Source: Amoebophrya sp. A120 (lineage: Eukaryota > Sar > Dinophyceae > Syndiniales > Amoebophryaceae). Taken from it: 64,000 nucleotides of DNA. Position 1 is the first letter of the stretch; the number at the start of each line of letters is the position of its first letter. Shown one piece after another: positions 57,501 to 64,000 of the stretch. The stretch is from assembly GCA_905178155.1 (NCBI GenBank), contig CAJINV010000004.1:10461655-10525654 (forward strand). Reading direction: 5' to 3'. The notes under the pieces were generated by a model, which saw only the letters and a list, made by a program, of their open reading frames with translations, did not search any database and was not told the DNA's origin. The translations under genes were made by a program, and so were the position numbers.

Positions 57501-58323
57501 ACTTCTCGGTGGTCGCGCTTGCGGGCAGGATCGTGATCTGCGTCCCGAGGTCCAGACTGTTCGCGAGCGCGGGGTATCAAATGTAAAAGTGTCTGGGTCT
57601 GGAAGAATGCGCGATGGATTTGTCATGCAGCTTTTTCATGACCCATGAGGTCTGTAATGCAGGACCTAACATGACAGATTCTGCGCACTCTCTCTCATGC
57701 CTATCCTGCATGAGAAACTCCCTCCCGACTTGGCCAAAACTGGACGACTTTTGGTAATCATGCAACACAGATTTTTGTATGCTTCAGATTTAGCATCACA
57801 AGTTCCACTTTTCCAGACCCAGACATTTTTACATTTGATACGGGGGTGCCGCGGGCGGTCGAGTCCGTGTTGGGACGGTAGTTCTTCGCGAGGGCGGCAC
57901 CATTGTAGAAAACCTTTTAGAATTACTTGGTATATGAGTAAAATCGGGTCGAATACTGTCGTCCAGTGCATCTTCACAACAACTTTGCAGGAGCGAAGAT
58001 ATTGCCGTACTTACTCTGCAGTGAATCACGAACGGAATTTTCAAAAAAATCCACTAGAGTTATACCTTCTCTCCCACCGCCAGCAAATTTTTCGCCTTGT
58101 AGTGCGCCAACGCAGTGATTTGCAGGTGACTTGACGGGCGGTTTAAGAACACCGACTTCTTTTCCCCGGGCGAGTAGTGGATCAGCTGGGTGCCGCAACA
58201 GTAGATGAAGTCATGGTGGGCGTTTTCCAGATCCCCTTGGATAATGCCGTCGAAGTAGTACTGGATCCCAAACGCATGCTCCGGCTTGATGTTCGTCACG
58301 GTAAAGTCACCGGGTGCCGCCAT
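48550..58323 (-). CDS. CFAP57: CFAP57 (WDR65) ciliary dynein regulatory protein, 22 exons, 9 introners
   Basis: 1587 residues from ATG at 58323. The exons, 5' to 3', are 58066-58323, 57841-57913, 57151-57569, 56621-56990, 56310-56357, 56063-56153, 55602-55905, 54953-55459, 54506-54840, 54200-54396, 53107-53212, 52360-52689, 52080-52235, 51698-51750, 51374-51439, 51069-51157, 50517-50919, 50031-50329, 49578-49904, 49294-49478, 48910-49024 and 48550-48582. Residues 1 to about 865 are WD40 repeats (AFGIQYYFDGIIQGD start; GDYLAVTTTNFVLLLDL; ISQILFSVDDRLLMTCGRDG). Residues from about 870 to 1480 are coiled coil, with the family's LKDREKVIKVKDEALQKL and FRYVLFHKVQTLEKERDPLE. CFAP57 works in the axoneme, helping place inner dynein arms. 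Phases agree across all joins. The exon 10 donor (TCGC|GTATGG) is the least certain. Confidence 0.9.
48588..48909. mobile_element. Introner I1 (family I)
   Basis: 322 bp with ends TATCAAAATGAAAAATCCCC and rc TATTGAGAGAAAAAATCCCT; both reach CCCCATAT. The duplication on the plus strand is CGGGG (48583-48587 and 48910-48914). If not removed, the frame stops on TGA three bases into the element. If removed, CFAP57 continues GPIAP-ANKFPAALRR to a TGA at 48550. Confidence 0.85.
49030..49293. mobile_element. Introner A4 (family A, divergent)
   Basis: 264 bp with ends TATGCATTGCAAATATGTCT and rc TATCAATTGCAAAAGTGTCT. The duplication is CTTTG (49025-49029 and 49294-49298). The join is SQLVQ-SYEREGF in the CFAP57 tail. 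Confidence 0.9.
51163..51373. mobile_element. Introner H1 (family H)
   Basis: 211 bp with ends TATGCAAGAAAAAAACTGTG and rc TATGCAAGAAAAACACTGTG. The target copies are GCGGT (51158-51162) and GCAGT (51374-51378), differing by one base. The join is AAMREL-RSEYDKV; the other copy would give Pro for Leu. Confidence 0.88.
51445..51697. mobile_element. Introner A7 (family A)
   Basis: 253 bp with ends TATCAAATGCAAAAATGTCT and rc TATGGATTGTAAAAATGTCT. The duplication is CCAGC (51440-51444 and 51698-51702). The join is ADILAL-EESYEAQ. Here too a shifted GT-AG reading would stay in frame. Confidence 0.9.
51756..52079. mobile_element. Introner G1 (family G)
   Basis: 324 bp with ends TATGGATCTGTCAGGATTGA and rc TATGGGAGTGTCAGAGTTGA; both run AATCGwCAAAGTTGA. 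The duplication is ACGAG (51751-51755 and 52080-52084). The join is KQNRLV-AEIQAMR. It contains three CCCTAAA-like units at 51894-51912 and AAACGGTGCCGAA. Confidence 0.9.
52695..53106. mobile_element. Introner F1 (family F)
   Basis: 412 bp with ends TATCCTATGTAAAAACGTCC and rc TATCCTATGCAAAAACATCC. The duplication is TTCCA (52690-52694 and 53107-53111). The join is LEEEHW-KGLMNTF. Confidence 0.9.
53213..54160. repeat. 61-bp tandem satellite in a CFAP57 intron
   Basis: About 14-15 degenerate copies of a roughly 61-bp unit built on CTTAAGTCGTGCGCAGCACT and AAGGAAAGTGCACTACTTAA, with GCCCTTCGCGAACGACTTAC. It fills most of the 987-bp intron between the WD40 and coiled-coil halves. The unit has internal inverted phrases (CTTAAG, GTGCAC, TCGCGA). 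Confidence 0.9.
56159..56309. mobile_element. Introner E1 (family E)
   Basis: 151 bp with ends TATCCACAGTAAATTTCCTG and rc TATGCAATACAAATTTCCCG; both continue TACAyGTACAA. The duplication is ACCCG (56154-56158 and 56310-56314). The join is GGTHG-YLGLLKF. Confidence 0.9.
56363..56620 (+). mobile_element. Introner A6 (family A, orientation I)
   Basis: 258 bp with ends TATGGATTGCAAATGTGTTT and rc TATCAAGTGCAAATATGTCT. The duplication is CGACG (56358-56362 and 56621-56625). The interior is in the same orientation as A1. The join is ELTYV-ARWGNANG, leaving a 48-nt exon between A6 and E1. Confidence 0.9.
57575..57840 (-). mobile_element. Introner A5 (family A, orientation II)
   Basis: 266 bp with ends TATCAAATGTAAAAGTGTCT and rc TATCAAATGTAAAAATGTCT. 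The duplication is CGGGG (57570-57574 and 57841-57845). The interior is the reverse complement of A1/A6. The join is TARGTP-ALANSLD. Confidence 0.92.
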
Positions 58324-59168
58324 CTTGAGATAAGGAGTGTGATTCTTCTTGTAGAAGATTCCTTCTCCGTGGGTCCTGTTGCACTCCTCGCCCTAGTCGG
58401 TGGTCGGTTTCATAATGCCCTCGTGGCTTACATGATATCGGCTTGCTGGATTTTCATTCGTCCTCCCCTGGGCCAGCAACGCCATGGTTATGGAGGCGGA
58501 ATGTTGATGCTGGAGACGAATTTCGTTAAATTTCTCAAGCTGTGTGTACAATGCAGGGAAACAAGTGCATATGGAATTGCATCGACGCCGTCGGAAGAAA
58601 CCAATCCAGAATCGACAAACGACAAGTACGAATCTGACGACAGGCGAAGAAGTACTTAGACACCGCTCTGTTCTTGCGATAAACGAGCTGTAGTATATTA
58701 ATAATGTGCGAAAGATCGACCTCGATGGTTGTCTTCGAAAAAGTCATTTCTCGCTCGACGCGAATGGAGGTGCTCTCAACGATAGATGCTTGCGTACGAT
58801 AAATATGAGTCCAACTATACAATGCGAACAATGCAAGCATCGGCGGAACTACGCTTCGTCGGAGGTGGAATGCAAATGCATCAAGTGGGCATTATACTGA
58901 ATTTGTTTCGAAACTTTGTTTTCTACGAAGTTCGAATCCCAACACTTGGTAAAAGCCATCGCGTTCATCGAGCCGTCAACTCGACAAAATAAAGAAGTTT
59001 GAAAAAATACAGTGGTACGGTTCTCCCACTTTGACTTTGAAAGCGGCGAAAACCAACACAATCGTAGCTTGTTCGACTGGTATAAGTAGCAAAATTCGAC
59101 TACTTACTCTGTGAAAAAGCTGCTGAAATAAAATCGCAAAAATGTTGTTTAACCTTCGTGTGGAAGTT
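58324..59168. other. Intergenic, no gene seen
   Basis: An 845-bp spacer upstream of CFAP57. No RNA gene or promoter motif can be assigned. Confidence 0.45.
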
Positions 59169-61256
59169 TTAGCAGCTGAACTCCTCCACCAAAGGGTGGC
59201 TGATCCTCGCAGCCTGCACCGACCCTCGTTCCGACCCTCGTTCTGGCGGTAGAGTCGCGATTATCAAATGCAAAAATGTCTGGGTCTGGAGACTTGTGAT
59301 GCTGGGTGGCATAATATCATGAGGAGGCCACAAGTGCTGGCTCAGCATGACAAGTTTCTAAGCTTCTAGGTGATGCCTATTCTGCATGACAGACTGCGTT
59401 TCTGCATGACAGAAAAATTGTGCTCTTGGGTAACGTGCATGACAGATTTGAGAGTCATGCCAGACAAGCATGACAAAAATGCACTCTTCCAGACCCAGAC
59501 ATTCTTACATTTGATAGCGATCGACATGCGCTCATCCTGGTCATTGTCGGAGTTGCAGAGGTCGTTTTCATCGTTTTCGTCATCTTCCGCCCGTATCCTG
59601 TGCAAAAGTATCGCATTCGTATAAATGCAAGTCTTGCATTACAAATTTTTGTCTTAAGGCAAATCCGCATTACAAATTTTGTTTCTCATGCTGAGGAAAT
59701 TTGTAATGCATTTGTACGAGTACGATACTTTTGCAATTCATAGCCCGGCTGGCATTGCAATCTTTCAAGGCAATGTTCTCCACGGTCTCCTCGCGTTCAT
59801 CGTCCTCCTTTTCCGTGGTCGCCGATTTGCTGTCGTCCGGCTGCAAATCCTCGTCCTCCACCGTGAGTCGGGGCTCCCGGGAAAAAGACGGACGGTTCGG
59901 GTCCATCGTGATAGAAGAAGAAACCGGAAGATTATCTCCTCCTCGCGTTACCATCGGCACAATGCTGCTGGTCCGGGAGTTGTTTTTGTTCATGGTAGAG
60001 CTCCCTGATCTACGGATCGTCGGCTCCTGCCCGTTTCCCGTTGCAACCAGGGGGTTCCGCGCGATCACGGACGTGTTCAAAACGAGTGTCTTGCCGGTAG
60101 ACAGCATCACCGCATTTTTACAACCACTTGATGCCGGTTTGTTGTCAACATTTGACCCCGGCGTGATAATTCCAGCCTTCGCTACGTCAGTTTCGGTAGT
60201 CCCCGTTAAACCCACCATCTCCGCCGCGCTTGGCGCGAGGGTGACTTCTTCCTTCTTTGTCGGGTTTTTGATATTTGTGTTTGATGCGAAATTGGGATTG
60301 TTATTTTCCCTCCTTACCATCACTGGGTTCGCCGCCAAACTTGCACTGGGCTTGATGTAGTGCGGCTTCTGCTTCGGAACCGACGCCACGCGGATTGACG
60401 GTCCCGGCGTGCGAATGCCCATGACAGGGGAAAGCGAGCGGAGAATCGGATTCGCGACAAATCTCGTCGGTCCGGGCGTGCGGCCGCCGGGACCACCGGG
60501 GTTGTTGTGGTTTCGGGTGGACCAGTAGTGTTTATTCGCACCTGCCCCGTTGTTGTGAACAAAATTGGTCGCTGTACTCCCGGTTGTTGTACTATTCGTC
60601 GTGTCCACAAAACCCAGAGCGGCGAATTTATTCGTGGTAGACGCGTTTGTCGGCGGCGGGGGGATCACCGTGACGTTCGCAACCTGTGCGGGTTCCTTTG
60701 AGAAAGTGGTGCTGGTGCTATTGTTCAATTTGATCGCGATCGGCTTGCAACTAGAAGTTGTACCAGTTTGGTGCTCCGGAAGCCCATGTTGTTGCATCAC
60801 AGCTGCAGGATTGTTGTTCGCAGGCTGAATATTAACTTTCGTGGCGGCGATACTGGGCGTCCCGCCGGCAGAAGAGGAGAGCAAAGTCGTGTTGGTGCTG
60901 GTCGTGGTTGTGGGGGAAGGGGTCAACCCACTTGTTTGCTGGTGATGGTCTCTCGCGAGCCAGCAGGGCTGCGTCGTCGCGGTACTAGTTTTCACATCGA
61001 TTTTCAAGGGACCGGCCGCGCGACGGGGGAAGAAGGACGGGGTTTGGGCTCTGTCCCGAGCTGCGGATTCGTGTTGCAACTGGCGGATCTCCGATCGGAT
61101 TTTGTCCAGCACTTCTTTCGTGACCGTTTCTTTCATGGACCGCATCTCTTCCTTGAGGCTTTGCACCTCCGCGCGCAAAAGCGCCACCTCCGTGTCTGCG
61201 GAAGTAACGTCAGCGCTCGGCGGGTCCATCGTCGCGACGGAGCAGGAGGTTGCCAT
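59169..61256 (-). CDS. Unknown Asn/Thr-rich protein with N-terminal coiled coil, 2 introners
   Basis: Exons 59743-61256, 59517-59588 and 59169-59256 total 1674 nt, 557 residues. It starts MATSCSVATMDPP. Residues 20-65 form a coiled coil (VALLRAEVQSLKEEMRSMKETVTKEVLDKI). Most of the rest is Asn/Thr/Ser/Pro-rich disordered sequence with short basic RTPGP repeats, then an acidic C-terminus (EDEDLQPDDSK; EKEDDEREE; EDDENDENDL). Introns B2 and A8 are introners; the joins are NASR-AEDDEND and MSIA-TLPPERG. No known family. The RTPGP-type repeats could suggest microtubule or RNA association, but this is a guess. Confidence 0.78.
59262..59516. mobile_element. Introner A8 (family A, subtype II)
   Basis: 255 bp with ends TATCAAATGCAAAAATGTCT and rc TATCAAATGTAAGAATGTCT. 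The duplication is GCGAT (59257-59261 and 59517-59521). Its close relative is A2, in the same orientation. Confidence 0.92.
59594..59742. mobile_element. Introner B2 (family B)
   Basis: 149 bp with ends TATCCTGTGCAAAAGTATCG and rc TATGAATTGCAAAAGTATCG. The duplication is GCCCG (59589-59593 and 59743-59747). Confidence 0.92.
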
Positions 61257-61927
61257 CTTTGAAAGTATAGACTTGTCGTGAGCTAGAGCTAGTATTTCTA
61301 GGGAGGAAAAAGGTTAAATTTCCACGCGTTGCGAAATGTTGGAAGGCGTCCGAGTGGTAGTTCTTCGATGAGGTGGTACTGTGTCATCTGCAGAACTTCC
61401 CACCAGCTCATTCGCTCTTTCTAGCAGGGGTTTGTGGGCAATGGCTTTCGGGCTGGATTTCGTTTCGGAAGGACGTGCTTCAAGAATCTCATCCACAGAC
61501 ACGCACTACCGTAAAACGGCACTGCAGTGTGCAGTGGCGGTTCCGCATTGTGGATTCGGCTGCAGGATTGCAGGCTGATTCTGTGGCGTTGAAATGAAAA
61601 GGGCACCACAACGAGTATCTAATGGTCTGTGAGTTTGGCAGAAGATGTGAGCAACTGAGAAAGCAACCAAATGACAAAAACAGAATGACGAAAACAAACT
61701 ACTAACTTACGTACACAAAACTCGTCTGACGGTGAAACTGAATGAGAACCTTAAATTGAAAAGTTGTTTTTCAAACACATGCCGTTGACGTGAGAATGAT
61801 GTCGCGCACACAAAAATTTTTAGCAATATTTTGAAAAAATTGGCATTGCGCACTTCCCTTGCGTTACATTCCTTGCAACCGGAATATTAAACAAGCGTAG
61901 TCATCATGATACGCACCAAGAAAAAAA
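61257..61927. other. Intergenic, no gene supported
   Basis: A 62-codon minus-strand frame (61314-61502) follows a TAG that could be a 3' splice site, but no partner exon is seen. Confidence 0.4.
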
Positions 61928-63634
61928 TCACAACGACCGCTGTTCCCTTTCGATGAAAGCGCGGCTCGGCTTGGTCTTGTACTTTTTCTGTCCGCGCCCG
62001 AAGTTGCACGCCGCGCCGATGGAAACCACGATGACCACGAAGATCGCGGACAGGTACTGCAAAAAGTCCTTGGCGAAGAAGGATTTCTTTTCCTTCGCAC
62101 CACTTTTATTACCCTCTTTCTTCTTGTTTCCCGTGGTCTTTTTGTTGCCCGAACCAGCAGCTCCTCCGTTCAGTGCCTCGTTCGCCTTTTCTTTTCCGAC
62201 CACCGTGGCGAGTAACTCCTGCAGCGTTTTCATCTTGTATTCGCGGACAAACGAAGTGGCCTTCTGCATGATGTGCCGGTTGTGCTGGAGTTTCTGCAGG
62301 GTCTCATCGGTTTCGAGGAGCTTGGTTTTGTGCTGGGCAAAGTCCTCCTCGGTCAGCGCCTCCTTGTTGTCCGACCGGTCCCGCAGATCGTCGCGCACAA
62401 TGCGGTCGACGACGTTCTGGGCCCGCTGGATGTCCTCGTCCACCTCGATCTGGTCCTCCTCTTCCGCCCACTGGTACAGCTGCGGGTACTCATCCACCAG
62501 GGTCTGCCCAATGTGGATATGCATTGCAAAAGTATCGTACTCGTAGTAATTGCATTCATGCATTACAAATCTCTTTCTCAAGGCAAATCAGCACTACAGA
62601 TTTAATTCGTAATGCTGGGCTAATTTGCAATGCAATTTATACTAGTACGATGCTTTTGCATTGCATAGTGGACACCCTCAAACAACCAGGCGTCCAGGAT
62701 GGTCTTCGGGTACTTGGTGGCGTTCGGGACGCGGTTTTCTGATAATGGTGTTTTGCGTTTATAGATTTGTAGCCACGCATGAAGATGAGATGAAGCCACT
62801 ACATTTGTGTGGTTGCATGGGCACGACAATGATTGAGCATGCGCATCATATATACCCGCTCCCCATTCGCCATCCCGAGCGGCGGCTTCGTCCCACGTTT
62901 CCGCGACGTAGGACTGGTATTTCTGCGGCGCGTCCCGGACCAGCACGAGGGCCTTGTCTTGCATCTTCTTCTTGAACGCCCGGATCCCCTTCTCCGCGTC
63001 GTCGCCGATCCACTTCACGTTGGTCAACTCGAACGTCTTCACCCGGCGTGCCCGGTCGTGCTCCGGCGTGTGACGCATCTTTTGTTTTATGCCCGATAAA
63101 GTAGTTTGTTCTCTGTTTCTTACATGCAAGCAACAGTGCCTTTTGATGTTTTGCGTTCATCATCTGTAGGACGACAAAATGAGGAACCAAAGAAGGTACC
63201 TGACCACCCTGCGCCCGCCCGGTGAAAGTTGTGGGCCCGGTGATGTTCACAACCCAGGTGACGGTGAGGTTGCTCATGATTGTGTCAGAAATTGTATCGG
63301 TTTTGTTCTCCGACGTTGCAGTTATGCTGCTATCTGTTTCATTTCCAGTTGTCGCTTCCGCAGCAGCGGCGGGAGTTTCTTCAGCAGTGCCCCTTGGGCT
63401 TTCGTCCTGTTTACCGATATCTGCGGCTGGAGCGGGGACGGCAGCATGATCGGAGGCTGCTGTAGTTTGCTCCTGTGCAGCCTGTTGCGCGGGCTCCTGT
63501 GCCGCTTGGTCGGGGACTGGCGTTGGTGTGGCTTCCGAAGTGGTTTCTTGGGCTGTGGGTGCGGGATCGGGAGAGCCACTTTCCGCTCGGATGGCGACAG
63601 TGGCGAGGGCAAGAAGTTTCGAACGACGTAGCAT
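61928..63634 (-). CDS. Single-pass membrane protein with signal peptide, 1 introner
   Basis: Exons 63200-63634, 62856-63078, 62668-62738 and 61928-62512 total 1314 nt, 437 residues. MLRRSKLLALATVAIRAES is a likely signal peptide, followed by an Ala/Pro/Glu/Gln low-complexity stretch (residues 20-120). The central domain (FELTNVKWIGDDAEKGIRAFKKKM...) and an acidic helical region (EEEDQIEVDEDIQRAQNVVDRIVRDDL) are unfamiliar. A Lys/Gly/Asn linker precedes the membrane helix FLQYLSAIFVVIVVSIGAAC near residues 393-412, and the short tail is basic. Introns 1 and 2 are GT-AG (CAG|GTACCT...AAAAG|ATG; GCGG|GTATAT...ATCAG|AAAAC). Intron 3 is introner B3, whose removal joins LFEGVH-IGQTLVDE. Function unknown; it probably sits in an endomembrane or the plasma membrane. 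Confidence 0.8.
62518..62667. mobile_element. Introner B3 (family B)
   Basis: 150 bp with ends TATGCATTGCAAAAGTATCG and rc TATGCAATGCAAAAGCATCG. The duplication is GTGGA (62513-62517 and 62668-62672). Confidence 0.93.
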
Positions 63635-64000
63635 TCTTAGGAGGTTTCTTTTTTCAGGAACGGAAAGGGTGCTGCTCTGCTCGAGGAGGCGCAGCTTGAG
63701 TGGTGTCTAGTTAGGTTGCTTCACAAATTCCAGTAATTTTTGTAGGGAAGCTCCTCAAAATTAATGGCATGCCAGTTGGATGAATTGGCTGTGAGTGAGC
63801 GTCTCTTCGCTAGTCGTAGCGCTGGAACAAGGTTCAATTTACCGCCCAGAAAGGTTTTTTTTTTGAACACACTGGAGAGAGACGGCACGCAAATTTCTGC
63901 ACCGTGGCGACGCAGCGGTCGTATGCGTATCTAGTAAAAGTGGCAACGCGGACGCAGGCCTCCAAACCAAACTGGCCGGCCGCTCCAATCCAGCAAAAAC
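63635..64000. other. Upstream region of the membrane-protein gene
   Basis: No gene seen to the window end. It includes a run of nine T (63856-63864). Confidence 0.4.

Noticed and set aside
61314-61502. 62-codon minus-strand frame with a possible TAG splice acceptor
   Set aside because: No ATG, no partner exon and no similarity; too short to support.
1238-62667. Elements considered as ciliate-type internally eliminated sequences removed from DNA
   Set aside because: They are present in the assembled genome and precise RNA removal explains them; still, only RNA versus DNA reads can fully exclude DNA excision in another nuclear stage.

Overview
The window is nuclear DNA from a flagellated protist, most likely a dinoflagellate-lineage alveolate. 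My best guess is a syndinean parasite of the Amoebophrya type. Three things support this. All thirteen supported genes or gene pieces read on the minus strand, as in the one-directional gene arrays of dinoflagellates. One gene is the ciliary protein CFAP57, so the cell makes a flagellum. Several genes are cut by transposon-like 'introner' introns with non-GT-AG ends, which are known from Amoebophrya genomes. The organism assignment is inference; no rRNA or spliced-leader gene is present to settle it.

Layout, low to high coordinate. 587-10172: a COG3315-type SAM-dependent methyltransferase gene whose middle intron holds a complete Ty1/copia retrotransposon (1836-9548) nested inside an introner. 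10601-12052: an unknown protein with an integrase-repeat-like segment. 12415-14895: a secreted protein with a methyltransferase-like tail. 15262-18749: a large unknown protein. 19274-23856: pre-mRNA splicing factor SLU7, two exons and a 2.1 kb repeat-rich intron. 23857-31361: a 7.5 kb gene-poor stretch with a foldback element and a GC-rich repeat block. 31362-35019: two secreted proteins. About 37135-37430: a possible cysteine-rich terminal exon. 38064-42530: an 8-exon nucleotide-sugar transporter with a very large loop. 43344-47188: NAA25, the auxiliary subunit of N-terminal acetyltransferase B. 48550-58323: CFAP57 in 22 exons. 59169-61256: an unknown coiled-coil protein. 61928-63634: a single-pass membrane protein.

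The main discovery is a set of 18 short elements (149-412 bp, plus one enlarged to 7.9 kb by the retrotransposon). Each lies inside a coding exon, starts TAT, ends ATA, has terminal inverted repeats and is flanked by a 5-bp target-site duplication. Removing the element plus one copy of the duplication restores the reading frame and a sensible protein in every case, and whole-gene lengths come out as multiples of three. Most boundaries cannot be read as GT-AG. There are at least nine terminal-repeat types, but all share internal copies of a GCATGACAAAT-like motif. One type (A) occurs in both orientations relative to transcription. No copy was found in intergenic DNA. CFAP57 alone carries nine of them alongside twelve ordinary GT-AG introns.

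Coordinates for multi-exon genes give the full span; exon positions are in the evidence. Where an introner interrupts an exon, the exact splice point is ambiguous within the 5-bp repeat, and I assigned one copy of the repeat to the exon.
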